Below, piece after piece: positions 41,062-49,376 of a stretch of 64,000 nucleotides of DNA. A model generated the notes under the pieces. That model searched no databases. It was not told where the DNA came from and worked only from the letters and a program-made list of their open reading frames with translations. Source of the DNA: Desulfurococcaceae archaeon. Its GTDB lineage: Archaea > Thermoproteota > Thermoprotei_A > Sulfolobales > Desulfurococcaceae. Every line of letters begins with the position of its first letter. Position 1 is the first letter of the stretch. The stretch is taken from NCBI GenBank assembly GCA_038845865.1, contig JAWBQJ010000004.1:1-64000 (forward strand), written 5' to 3'. The position numbers and the translations under genes were made by a program.

Positions 41062-41100
41062 ACATGAGTTAATATACCTTGCACCGCCATTACGAGGGGG

Positions 41101-42441
41101 CTAAGAGACCAGGTCCAAGAACTTTTTAACGGCGTCAGGAGCGGTCTTGCCCAGAAGCCTGATCATCGCTTCTTTGCCGACGTCTCCCACGTCATATATA
41201 GCGTCTGGTGTTTTCGTGGCCTTGCTAAATGCTTCTCTAACTATCCAGGGTATGCTCGCACCTTCAACCCTCCTAATTTCCTCCGGTTCCAGCCTTCTAT
41301 CTACGAACACGACTACATAGCCCTTCGCGATCGCCTTTTCTACGAGTTCCTTACTGTACTTAACGTTAACGGCCGCCCTTATTTCGGGGTCGTACTTCAT
41401 TACTTCGAGGACCAGCCTAGCTACGTGACTCGATGCACCGAACTCTACCGGCCCTACAGCTACTAGTTTCTTACCCGCTTTGACTATTCTACCAACCACT
41501 CCTGCTACATCGTCTACGCTACTAGCATATTTACTATCAATGGCCTCCACCACGTTCAACCCGACTTCTGGCACGTGTTGGAGAACCGTGCCGGAATTCT
41601 TAAGGAGAAGTTCAACTGCTTCTTTAACCTCATTGAGAACCCTGTACTTCTCCGCTGGTATTTCAAGCCATGCCACCGGGTTTACCGGGCAGTGCCCTCT
41701 CCCGACTCTTACCCCGTAGCGTATCGCGTGGGTAATAAAGTCTTTCGCCTTGGCCACAGACTCCACGACATTAAGGCCCTTAGCCAAGTACGCCGTTATT
41801 GCCGCGGAGTAGCTGCACCCACCTCCGTGATGGCAACCCTCAACCCTCTCGGACTCGAAACGGTAATACCTTCCACGGTAGTAGAGGACATCTACTACCT
41901 TACCCCCTTCTAAGTGGCCTCCCTTAACCACGACTGCTTCGGGACCGTACTTCTCCGCCACGATCTTAGCCGCTCTTTCCATGTCCTCCACAGAGCGCAC
42001 CTTCATGCCACTGAGCACTTCAGCCTCGGGTATGTTCGGGGTGACAACCCTTGCTAGCGGTAGTATTTCCTTTACGAGAGCTTCCACGGCTTCTTCCTTG
42101 AGCAGTCTCGCACCTGACTTAGCGACCATTACGGGGTCCACTACGAGCGGTATGCTGTACTCGCGCACGGCTCTCGCCACGTGATTTATTATGTCGCTGT
42201 TACTGAGCATCCCCGTCTTCGCAGCGTGTACGCCTATGTCCTCAACCACCACTCTTATCTGCTCGTAGACAAACCACCCTGGAAGGTCGTGTATTGCAGT
42301 TACTTCGCGCGTGTTCTGCGCCGTTAAACTAGTAATTGCCGTGGTCCCGTAAACTCCGAGCGCGCTGAAGGTCTTGAGGTCTGCTTGTATACCGGCGCCT
42401 CCACCCGAATCACTGCCCGCAATAGTCATTGCAACGGGCAT
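41101..42441 (-). CDS. thiDN: Bifunctional HMP-phosphate kinase ThiD and thiamine-phosphate synthase ThiN
   Basis: The N-terminal 265 residues are ThiD ([20 protein letters not shown], then VPVV-like [15 protein letters not shown] and [19 protein letters not shown]), which phosphorylates hydroxymethylpyrimidine twice. The C-terminal 180 residues are ThiN ([33 protein letters not shown]), the archaeal thiamine-phosphate synthase that replaces ThiE. The fusion is known in archaea. The frame is open to GTG 42459, but a TATA box at 42468-42477 predicts transcription from about 42446, so ATG 42441 (or 42429) is the likely start. A palindrome lies at that point. Confidence 0.93.
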   Translation of the reverse strand: MPVAMTIAGSDSGGGAGIQADLKTFSALGVYGTTAITSLTAQNTREVTAIHDLPGWFVYEQIRVVVEDIGVHAAKTGMLSNSDIINHVARAVREYSIPLVVDPVMVAKSGARLLKEEAVEALVKEILPLARVVTPNIPEAEVLSGMKVRSVEDMERAAKIVAEKYGPEAVVVKGGHLEGGKVVDVLYYRGRYYRFESERVEGCHHGGGCSYSAAITAYLAKGLNVVESVAKAKDFITHAIRYGVRVGRGHCPVNPVAWLEIPAEKYRVLNEVKEAVELLLKNSGTVLQHVPEVGLNVVEAIDSKYASSVDDVAGVVGRIVKAGKKLVAVGPVEFGASSHVARLVLEVMKYDPEIRAAVNVKYSKELVEKAIAKGYVVVFVDRRLEPEEIRRVEGASIPWIVREAFSKATKTPDAIYDVGDVGKEAMIRLLGKTAPDAVKKFLDLVS

Positions 42442-42453
42442 CCTACGCGTAGG
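42442..42453. promoter_or_regulatory. Perfect 12-bp palindrome at the thiDN transcription start
   Basis: CCTACGCGTAGG directly precedes ATG 42441 and lies about 25 bases after the minus-strand TATA box (GATATAATT, 42468-42477). It would be a good operator for a thiamine-responsive repressor. Confidence 0.55.
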
Positions 42454-42500
42454 CGCCACCTGCCAAGAATTATATCGCCTGGAACTAAATATCCTATTTT

Positions 42501-43085
42501 GTGGTAAAATTGATTACTTGTAAAGAGCTCGTGGAGCTCTTAAACGTGGCACGAAACATAGGGATTGAATTTAGGGAATTTCTCGGTGTTAGCCTGCTAC
42601 TGAAGGAAGGCTACGGTAGAGTCGCCATAGCCAAGAGACTCAAATTCCGGGAGAGGCTAGTGAGGGGGGTTATTGAGGGCTTGAAGAAAAACGGCATTGA
42701 GGAGCTCGTGGTTAGGACTATTGGAATGCTTAGTAGAGCGCTCATCAACGCACCCTGGTTAGGCTGTAAACCAGTTGTTTATGGCAACATCGACGAAGAG
42801 CTACTTGGCCGCGTGTTAACCCATATCGTATCCATGAGAGACTACATCGTAATAAACTCCGGAAATCCCGACAAAGTCGAGGTCATAGGGGTTTTGAGGT
42901 CCAGTGTACTGGAGTACCCTGGACTTCCACAAGAACTACTACAGCCGTACGTTAAAGTAGCAAGGCTTGTAGGGGCCGCCAACGGCATCCTCGTTTGCTG
43001 GAAGGACTACGTTGATTACTTCGATGACGCGGTTTTCCTGGCATCACTCACCAACATGTGCTTTAAGAGCACTATACAGCGGTAG
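42501..43085 (+). CDS. Probable HTH transcriptional regulator next to thiDN
   Basis: A 194-residue protein starting at GTG. Residues 25-70 read [20 protein letters not shown] and [20 protein letters not shown], typical of a winged helix. The remaining part (about 75-194) has [20 protein letters not shown] and looks like a ligand-binding alpha/beta domain that I do not recognise; it is not an evident ThiN domain. Being divergent from thiDN across a palindrome, it is a candidate thiamine regulator. Its last 42 bases overlap the convergent ABC ATPase gene. Confidence 0.6.
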   Translation: MVKLITCKELVELLNVARNIGIEFREFLGVSLLLKEGYGRVAIAKRLKFRERLVRGVIEGLKKNGIEELVVRTIGMLSRALINAPWLGCKPVVYGNIDEELLGRVLTHIVSMRDYIVINSGNPDKVEVIGVLRSSVLEYPGLPQELLQPYVKVARLVGAANGILVCWKDYVDYFDDAVFLASLTNMCFKSTIQR

Positions 43086-43832
43086 TAGTACTACGCGGTC
43101 ACCGAGCTCCACCCTAGTAAACCCAATACCGTAAGCTTTTTCTAGGAAGGTGGCGTTATTTATCAAGTCCTCGTATGGGCCCGAGTAAAGTAGTTTCCCG
43201 TGCGAAAGCACTATGAAGTAGTCGCAAGTATGGAACGCGAAGATCGGGTCATGCGTGGATAGTACTACCGTGGACCCCTCCGAGAGCTTCTTCAAGTAGA
43301 GGGAAAGCCACGGCTTCAAAGCAACGTCAAGGTGGCTATCAGGCTCGTCAAGTAGCAAAATCCGCGGCCTCCTCACCAGCGCGGACGCCAGCACTACTCT
43401 TTGGAGCTCGCCGGAGCTGAGCTCGCCGATTCTTCTCGTGAGCAAGTGCTCGATGCCGAGCGATCGTGAGACTTCGTAGATGCCCTCAAGGTCTTCTTCG
43501 CTGTCAGCTAAACCACGGGAAATGGGGTACCTGGATGTTAAAAGCACATCTATTACCCTAACACCCAGGAGCTCATTCACACTCACGTGCGACGTATAAG
43601 CCAAGATCCTCCTCAAGGCTTTGCCCAGCTCGCTGATATCCCTACCTTCTATGAAGATCGCGCCGTCGTATTCTACTAGCCTAGCTATTGCTTTAAGTAA
43701 CGTTGTCTTCCCAGCCGCGTTGGGACCTACGATGCACGTGGTTGTTCTCTGCGGAATCTCCACGGAAACGTCGCTAATGGCCTCGATGCGGGAAGGTCTA
43801 TACGTTACTCTGAGCGCTTTCGTTGAAATCAC
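43044..43832 (-). CDS. ABC transporter ATPase, iron/cobalamin type (BtuD/FecE-like)
   Basis: A 262-residue ATPase with Walker A GPNAAGKTTLLKAIA (residues 36-50), signature LSSGELQRVVLASAL and Walker B PRILLLDEPDSHLD, followed by the switch histidine in STHDP. It is the third gene of a leftward importer operon and overlaps the permease gene by 4 bases. The closest relatives energise uptake of iron-siderophores, haem or cobalamin. The 3' end overlaps the convergent regulator gene by 42 bases. Confidence 0.9.
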   Translation of the reverse strand: MISTKALRVTYRPSRIEAISDVSVEIPQRTTTCIVGPNAAGKTTLLKAIARLVEYDGAIFIEGRDISELGKALRRILAYTSHVSVNELLGVRVIDVLLTSRYPISRGLADSEEDLEGIYEVSRSLGIEHLLTRRIGELSSGELQRVVLASALVRRPRILLLDEPDSHLDVALKPWLSLYLKKLSEGSTVVLSTHDPIFAFHTCDYFIVLSHGKLLYSGPYEDLINNATFLEKAYGIGFTRVELGDRVVLLPLYSALKAHVGE

Positions 43833-44788
43833 AGCTTACCCCTTTTAAACCTCTTAACGATAAGGAGCAGGAAGAAGGGTGCCCCGAAAACCGATACGAT
43901 AGCGCCCGCCGGTACCTCGCCCATAACCGGCGTCGTAACGGCTCTGGAAAACGCGTCGGCCACGTACAGTATGGACGCGCCAATAGTAGCTGCCATGGGT
44001 ACGACCACCCGGTTATCGCTTGTTCTGAGTAGGAGCCTGGAGATGTGGGGAGCAACGATACCGGTAAACCCTATAAGGCCAAATAATGAAACAAGTACGC
44101 TCGCCGAGGTCCCCGAGGTAATGGATGCTACTAATCTAGTAAGCTTGGGGTTTACGCCTAGCTGAGCTGCGTACTCGTCACCGAGTAGTAAGGCATTGAG
44201 CCTCCTAGATAGCACGAAGTGAGTGGCATATGTGAGTATAAATGCTGCGGCGACATAGACGAGCTTATCCCGCGTGGCAAGGATGAAGCTACCAACAAGC
44301 ATTAAACTAGCATAGGGATACCTCGTTAGAGCATAGTACGATAACAGCGCCGAGAGGCCCGAGAAAAGGCTCGTAATGCCTATGCCCGAGAGCACGTATG
44401 CCACATCGCTACCGGAAATCCTTTCAGCCACGATTACCGTGAGCGCGAGCGCGAATAGCCCGCCCATGGCAGCCGATAATGCCACTATTAACGGCCTGTA
44501 CTCGTACAGTATTACTGTAAGGTATAGCGCGAATAAAGCTCCACTGCCCACACCCAGAATGTAATGGTCGATTAATGGATTTCTAAGCGTTGACTGCAGG
44601 AAGCAACCAGCTATTGCGAGAGCGCTACCCGCCATTAACGTGTAGAGTGTCCTGTAGAACCTGTATTCTGCGAGGTAGCCCCCAACGCCCTGGCCGGTGT
44701 TTACTACGTGTGTGAGCGCGCAAGTACAGGTGATCATTATTAGAGGGAGCGCAGAAAAAAAGAACAGTGCTTTGCGGTTAACGAGCAA
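43829..44788 (-). CDS. ABC transporter permease, FecCD/BtuC family
   Basis: A 319-residue membrane protein with about ten helices. FecCD hallmarks are AIAGCFLQSTLRNPLIDHYI (near residue 60), LLGDEYAAQLGVNP (near 205) and LIGFTGIVAPHISRLLL (near 240). It forms the translocation pore with the ATPase encoded next and overlaps that gene by 4 bases. The substrate-binding protein gene ends 4 bases upstream. Confidence 0.92.
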   Translation of the reverse strand: MLVNRKALFFFSALPLIMITCTCALTHVVNTGQGVGGYLAEYRFYRTLYTLMAGSALAIAGCFLQSTLRNPLIDHYILGVGSGALFALYLTVILYEYRPLIVALSAAMGGLFALALTVIVAERISGSDVAYVLSGIGITSLFSGLSALLSYYALTRYPYASLMLVGSFILATRDKLVYVAAAFILTYATHFVLSRRLNALLLGDEYAAQLGVNPKLTRLVASITSGTSASVLVSLFGLIGFTGIVAPHISRLLLRTSDNRVVVPMAATIGASILYVADAFSRAVTTPVMGEVPAGAIVSVFGAPFFLLLIVKRFKRGKL

Positions 44789-44792
44789 GCTC

Positions 44793-45839
44793 TTACCTCT
44801 TCTTCCTTAAACCAACGTAATACCCTATTACTCCACTAACCAGGGCTACTAACGGCGCCGCCACGTATAGCTCTAAGGGTGCACTAGTTACTAGTGGGGC
44901 TTGTTGAGGGGTTCTCGGGGTTGTCGTGGTCCTATTTGCTAGTCCTTGAACTAGTGCATGATATATTACTTGGGGTGCATACGCGAGTAGCGGTCCCGGC
45001 CTCATTAGTACATCTACCTCAGTTGTGTTCAGTAGCACTAGGGGCTTGCCCAGCTGAGGTAGCCCCGACTGTTCTACCGCTTCCTGCGACGCGTAAGGAC
45101 AGGCCACTATCACTATGTCGGGGTTCCACTCGGTAATCGCCTCGATGCCTACAACGCTCCAGCCAATTGTTACCGCCGCGTTCACTAGCCCGAGCCTCGC
45201 GAGCAGGTCATCTATAAATGTTGCCTTACCAGCAACCCATATTCCCTGCCAGAAGTCTATTACTATGAGTACCTTTACGCCTTCATAACCCTTGAGCAGC
45301 TCCTTTCCGCTCTGTAGTGTAGACTCTATCGACCTGATGAGGTTTTCGGCTTCACCGGTCTTGTTGAAGATCAAGCCAACGGTGTATATGTCGTTGTATA
45401 CGTCGTTAATGCTCCTGGCCGATCCGAGGTACACGACCGTTAAGTTGTACGCTTCAAACGCTTCAAGTAGTTGCCTGTGAGCCCCCCTATCAGCCAGTAT
45501 GAGGTCTGGATTTAACTCTAGGATTTTTTCAACACTTATGGTGCTCCACCAGTAACCGCCGACTTCAACTACGCCGCGCGACTTCAATCTTTCCCCAATA
45601 TCCATGTACCAGCTACTAAGGGAGAAGCTATCGGCCCCTACAACGCTACTTTCCACGCCTAGCGATGCCAGTATTTCCGTTATAGATGGTGCTAGCGAAA
45701 CCACTCTACGAGGATAGGCCGTTAACGTAACGCTACGCCCTAAGGCATCGATTACCTGCTGCTCGGCAAGTGCCGGTAAACCACTTAGAACTACGAAAAT
45801 CGCCATGAAGAGGCACATTTGCTTGGACAAGTTGTCCAA
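44793..45839 (-). CDS. ABC transporter substrate-binding protein, BtuF/FhuD-like, membrane-anchored
   Basis: A 348-residue protein. A signal peptide (FMAIFVVLSGLPALA) is followed by RRVVSLAPSITEILASLGVE, the standard start of class III metal-chelate binding proteins, and by LNPDLILAD. A C-terminal helix (residues 322-342, ending GLRKKR) anchors it to the membrane, a usual replacement for lipidation in archaea. Between them is a Thr/Pro-rich linker (TTTTPRTPQQ). The TTG start at 45839 lies inside a palindrome; ATG 45818 is an alternative. Ligand could be cobalamin, haem or an iron chelate. Confidence 0.88.
   Translation of the reverse strand: MDNLSKQMCLFMAIFVVLSGLPALAEQQVIDALGRSVTLTAYPRRVVSLAPSITEILASLGVESSVVGADSFSLSSWYMDIGERLKSRGVVEVGGYWWSTISVEKILELNPDLILADRGAHRQLLEAFEAYNLTVVYLGSARSINDVYNDIYTVGLIFNKTGEAENLIRSIESTLQSGKELLKGYEGVKVLIVIDFWQGIWVAGKATFIDDLLARLGLVNAAVTIGWSVVGIEAITEWNPDIVIVACPYASQEAVEQSGLPQLGKPLVLLNTTEVDVLMRPGPLLAYAPQVIYHALVQGLANRTTTTPRTPQQAPLVTSAPLELYVAAPLVALVSGVIGYYVGLRKKR
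45823..45839. promoter_or_regulatory. 17-bp inverted repeat at the start of the importer operon
   Basis: TTGGACAAGTTGTCCAA has perfect 8-bp arms around one base. A minus-strand TATA box (TTTATAAACC, 45871-45880) predicts transcription from about 45848, so the repeat covers the first transcribed bases and the possible TTG start codon. This fits a metal- or ligand-responsive repressor site. Confidence 0.55.
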
Positions 45840-45925
45840 CGTATCACCGGGTGTGAGTATTACCGAGCTGGGTTTATAAACTTATACCCCGGGGCTGGAG
45901 CTACGCGAGACGCGACTTCTTGATA

Positions 45926-46408
45926 CTACTTGACGTCAAAGGAGAGTACAAGGGTACCCTTATCGAAGAGCAATAGTGCCTGGTATGTTTTACCGGTGGT
46001 GAAGTATGCGCGGGGAATGTCTACTACCACGTGCGCGGTGGCCCCTGAAAGCAGTACCTTGCCGTTTACTAAACCATATATAGTCGCGCTCTGCACTACT
46101 TCACCGTGACTATTTATCACCGCCGTTGAAGAAGAGTTTACTACTAGGGTTTCCCCTTCAGCATAGATACGCATTTGTACCAGCTCCACGGGTTCTCCCC
46201 GTTCATTACTAACAGTTATCACTAACCTCATCCACTGGGTGGAGTTGTAGGCTACACTATAGACTTCAACACCACCGTTAAGTACTGGCACCTTCCTCAG
46301 CTCGCTGATCACGTGTAAATATAGGAAAAGCGATGCTGATACCACGACGAGAAACGCAACACTCGCTATGGTAACGAGCACTGGGTATTCAAGTCCCACC
46401 ACGACCAC
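45926..46408 (-). CDS. Small exported or pilin-like protein
   Basis: A 160-residue protein starting at GTG with a single N-terminal helix (about residues 8-32, PVLVTIASVAFLVVVSASLF) and an external beta-rich domain with several N-x-S/T sequons (NST, NSSS). The short hydrophilic N-terminus followed by a long helix resembles archaeal pilins, although a clear class III cleavage site is not visible. A minus-strand TATA box (GTATATAAG, about 46440-46448) lies upstream. The pilus locus follows on the right. Confidence 0.5.
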   Translation of the reverse strand: MVVVGLEYPVLVTIASVAFLVVVSASLFLYLHVISELRKVPVLNGGVEVYSVAYNSTQWMRLVITVSNERGEPVELVQMRIYAEGETLVVNSSSTAVINSHGEVVQSATIYGLVNGKVLLSGATAHVVVDIPRAYFTTGKTYQALLLFDKGTLVLSFDVK

Positions 46409-46683
46409 TCTTCATCATTTAAATCTCCACCTACTAGACTTATATACGTGCTCGTAGCCCGGGCAAACCCACGTCATGGCAGTTCACCGCGTAGCTTCTC
46501 CCTTGACATGATCGATACCAAGAAGGTAGCGGTCGCTCCTGACCATTTAAGATCAGTAGTGAGTTGTCTGGTGACTTTCATTTTTTACTTGAACGCGCCT
46601 TGTGCTTACTACTAACTTCTCATCGCGCTTGATCCGCTACACTGCGAACTCTACCGTAGCTTTGAAGCTGTTTTAGTTAGAGC

Positions 46684-46697
46684 GAAGAAAAAATAGG
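46684..46697 (-). terminator. Oligo-T terminator after the pilin gene
   Basis: On the minus strand this reads CCTATTTTTTCTTC, just after the pilin stop codon. The remainder of 46409-46683 contains no gene that I can support. Confidence 0.45.
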
Positions 46698-46701
46698 GCT
46701 T

Positions 46702-47151
46702 CTACTTAGGCCACACAATGCTCGCCGTAAACGAGTACGTGCCGAGATCCGTGAGGATCGCGCCGTCGACTGCCAGGGTGCCGGGAGGTATAGGCCTATT
46801 GACTGAGTTCACCTCTACAAGGATGTCTACTGAGCTTCCCGCCACTACTTTCGAGGAATTGTTGCTGTTAAAGTAGGGTGTTACGACCTGTTTAATCGTG
46901 ACGTCTGCGTTGCCTACGTTCTTGACGGACAGCACGAGCGCGCCTTTTACACAATTACCGCCATCATCTAGTTCCTCGCATATGAATGTCGGCATACCCA
47001 GTACTTGTAATACGCCTGCCCTGCCCGCTTGTGGCGCGAACCACCAAAACCACGCAAGTAACACCAGTCCAGCGGCTATGATGCCAATGGTAACTATTAT
47101 TGCTAGCACAGGTGCGCTTAGGTCTCCTCTCATCCTCCCCATCCATACCAC
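46702..47151 (-). CDS. Archaeal type IV pilin with class III signal peptide
   Basis: A 149-residue protein beginning MVWMGRMRGDLSAPVLAIIV. The pattern of basic residues, glycine, then a negatively charged residue and a long helix (about residues 12-36) is the class III signal peptide, with predicted cleavage by PibD after RMRG. The external part has CEELDDGGNC (a likely disulfide) and VLSVKNVGNADVTIKQV, a common archaeal pilin/flagellin-type beta strand pattern. ATG at residue 4 is an alternative start. A TATA box (TTTATAAAG, about 47178-47186) precedes it. The prepilin peptidase is at 14.6 kb and assembly genes begin at 47.9 kb. Confidence 0.8.
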   Translation of the reverse strand: MVWMGRMRGDLSAPVLAIIVTIGIIAAGLVLLAWFWWFAPQAGRAGVLQVLGMPTFICEELDDGGNCVKGALVLSVKNVGNADVTIKQVVTPYFNSNNSSKVVAGSSVDILVEVNSVNRPIPPGTLAVDGAILTDLGTYSFTASIVWPK

Positions 47152-47346
47152 CCATTTTCATATTTATATTTAGGTCTTTATAAATATTTACAACATTTAC
47201 AACATATACTAAGGCGCTTGAACGGGTCCTCGAGCCCGCGAAATACCCTCCTGAAAGAGTCCCAGTAGCATCTTGCCGCGATTATTTAAATGTCCTGGCA
47301 GGCCACCCATTAGCCAAAACTCTAACGAGGGAAGGTAATACCAAGA

Positions 47347-47356
47347 CTTATATACT
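47347..47356 (+). promoter_or_regulatory. TATA box upstream of the 117-residue gene
   Basis: CTTATATACT predicts transcription from about 47380, some 80 bases before ATG 47459. This leaves an unusually long leader for this genome, with a possible 15-codon frame (47398-47445) inside it. The rest of 47152-47346 holds only the pilin promoter. Confidence 0.45.
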
Positions 47357-47458
47357 GTAAAGGCATTAAGATACTTGTGTAAACGGGCTTACCGGTGATG
47401 CCTGTGATTCCGTCAACACCTCATAATGTAATGTACTCACCATGATATCGGTGTTCAC

Positions 47459-47812
47459 ATGAATGTCGGGGACTTATCTACCCTAAAGTCCCACTTACAG
47501 GAATTCCTGGTAAAGAAGGTTCCCGGCATGTTGAGCTTCCTAAACATGCTTTGTACGCTGATACACAGGGTAGACTGCATAACCCTCTTCTTAACGTCTC
47601 CCAGTAAGCTCTACTTAGTTATACTAACCCATTACCGCGGAGACACCGTTACAGCTGATTACACATTCACGTTAATGTTCTTAAACCCACTAGTCGCTTA
47701 CTTAAAGGCACCTGAACTAGCACAACAACTACTAGAGTACGTAAAGACGGGCAGAGATAACGAGTTCATTGAAATCGTGATGAAAGTCTTGGTTAAAGGG
47801 GTGTCAGCTTGA
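47459..47812 (+). CDS. Hypothetical protein upstream of the KaiC-like gene
   Basis: A 117-residue protein with hydrophobic, helix-rich composition (FLNMLCTLIHRVDCITLFLT, then FTLMFLNPLVAYLKAPELAQ) and two or three cysteines. It could be a small Roadblock-like or regulatory domain, but I do not recognise it. It is on the same strand as the KaiC-like ATPase, 151 bases upstream, with a T-rich hairpin between them. Confidence 0.5.
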   Translation: MNVGDLSTLKSHLQEFLVKKVPGMLSFLNMLCTLIHRVDCITLFLTSPSKLYLVILTHYRGDTVTADYTFTLMFLNPLVAYLKAPELAQQLLEYVKTGRDNEFIEIVMKVLVKGVSA

Positions 47813-47877
47813 CTCACACTAACCGGTTCTCGGCAGATACCACCACTTTAAACCCTCCTATAACAGTTATTAAGGAG

Positions 47878-47895
47878 CCCCTGTTTTTTGAGGGG
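47878..47895 (+). terminator. Hairpin with T6 in the loop
   Basis: CCCCT (47878-47882) pairs with AGGGG (47891-47895) around GTTTTTTG. It lies between the stop at 47812 and the KaiC-like start at 47964 and may end the first message. Confidence 0.4.
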
Positions 47896-47963
47896 TGAGT
47901 AAGTGGGTTAAAGGTAAAAGGTAATTAGTTTATGTATTACTCATTGGTAGCGATATCTAGAAG

Positions 47964-49376
47964 GTGCAGGGTGTTCGGCACGTGAGTAGCCACTTTGAAG
48001 AAAAGACGTTTACTACCGGGATAGAGAGCTTAGATAGGCTTATCGGTGCTATACGCGCACCCTACACTATTCTCGTAGCCGGGCATCCAGGCGCGGGGAA
48101 GACCACTCTCGCGTCAACTATATGCTACCACAATGCCCTCAAGGGGAGGAAGTGTCTGTACGTAACGTTTTACGAGGACAAGGACAAGCTTTATAGTTAC
48201 ATGAAGAAGCTTGGAATGCCGCTTTCGGAGGTTGAATCCAAGGGGTTAATGAGGTTTCTCAAGCTCCCCGCCATCCACGACGTTGACAGCGTAGTAGATG
48301 TGCTAAACAAGAACGTCATAGAAGGCTTTGACTTAATAGTAATAGACTCGATAACCGTGCTCCTAGAAGCCGTGAAGGACCACACGGAAAAGAGGGCCTG
48401 GCTACTAAACTACTTTTACCAGCTACCTATACTAGTTAACGGGCTACTAGTACTCGTATCCGAACTACCATTCGGAGAGGAAAGGCTGGGGCTGGGCTCA
48501 ATAGAGTTCGTCGTTGACGCGATACTAATACTAAAGCACAGAGTGGAAGACCGCTTGTTGTTGAGGTTGCTAGAAATAAGGAAAGCCCGCGGTGCGCCAA
48601 TACACGTAGCTGAAGTACCATTTACAATAGCTGAAGGTAGGGGTCTACTAGTATACACGCAACCAGTGCTAGAGGAGCTACCCCCCGAAAGGGAAGCAAT
48701 CGAGCTGACGTGTAGTGCGTTGAGGAGCCGAGTTGGACACGTCCACAAAGACTTCTTCATAAACATATTCTACCCGCCCGAGACCGTTTACGGTGAAAGG
48801 GCCTTGATAATGCTACTAGCTCAAGCAATTAAGTACAACCTAAAAATACTCGTTGTAAGCTACATTTCATCACCAGAACTATTGAGGGAGCTACTTCTAT
48901 GGATTCTCGAAGAGCGCGGACTCAGCCGCGATGTCGTAGAGAAGGTTATCGATAGGTACCTAGTTTTCAGGGGAATAAACCCGTTTGCCTACAACGTGCA
49001 CGAACTCGTAATGAAAGAACTAGCGCTGGTGGAGGAGGTTAAACCGGATATAGTGGTGTTTCACGGCGTGCAGGTAGTGGAAGTCCCCATCTACCACTTT
49101 AAGGAACTGTACAAGCAGGTACTTTACCTCAAGTCAAGAGGTATAGGCATTGTTAGGGTGGGTAGCTGTATAAACGACGTAGTCTGCGACAGCGTAGCAT
49201 CTATAGCCGATTTAACGCTCAAAGTGAAACGAGAATACAGGGAAAAACACGTAGACACCAGAGTGATAGTGCTCAGGAGATTTCACCCACCATCAATAAT
49301 AACTGGTGAGGAGGACTTAGAGTGCTTCGAGGAGAACATTAACACGATAGTACAAGAGGTCTCCAAGCAGGCTTAG
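47964..49376 (+). CDS. KaiC/FlaH-like RecA-superfamily ATPase, two domains
   Basis: A 470-residue protein. Domain 1 (about residues 10-235) has Walker A VAGHPGAGKTTLAST, FYEDKDKLYSYMKKLGM and Walker B GFDLIVIDSITVLLEAV, as in KaiC, FlaH/ArlH and archaeal RadA-like ATPases. Domain 2 (about 245-470) repeats the fold (ILVVSYISSPELLRELLLWI, PDIVVFHGVQVVEVP) but lacks a Walker A motif. FlaH-type proteins regulate the archaellum motor ATPase; here the gene faces and overlaps by 4 bases the pilus membrane protein gene, which suggests a comparable regulatory role for the pilus. Start is GTG 47964 or GTG 47982. Confidence 0.78.
   Translation: MQGVRHVSSHFEEKTFTTGIESLDRLIGAIRAPYTILVAGHPGAGKTTLASTICYHNALKGRKCLYVTFYEDKDKLYSYMKKLGMPLSEVESKGLMRFLKLPAIHDVDSVVDVLNKNVIEGFDLIVIDSITVLLEAVKDHTEKRAWLLNYFYQLPILVNGLLVLVSELPFGEERLGLGSIEFVVDAILILKHRVEDRLLLRLLEIRKARGAPIHVAEVPFTIAEGRGLLVYTQPVLEELPPEREAIELTCSALRSRVGHVHKDFFINIFYPPETVYGERALIMLLAQAIKYNLKILVVSYISSPELLRELLLWILEERGLSRDVVEKVIDRYLVFRGINPFAYNVHELVMKELALVEEVKPDIVVFHGVQVVEVPIYHFKELYKQVLYLKSRGIGIVRVGSCINDVVCDSVASIADLTLKVKREYREKHVDTRVIVLRRFHPPSIITGEEDLECFEENINTIVQEVSKQA

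Noticed and set aside
47398-47445. 15-codon frame in the leader of the 117-residue gene as a regulatory leader peptide
   Set aside because: No repeated codons for one amino acid and no attenuator-like structure; kept only as a remark.
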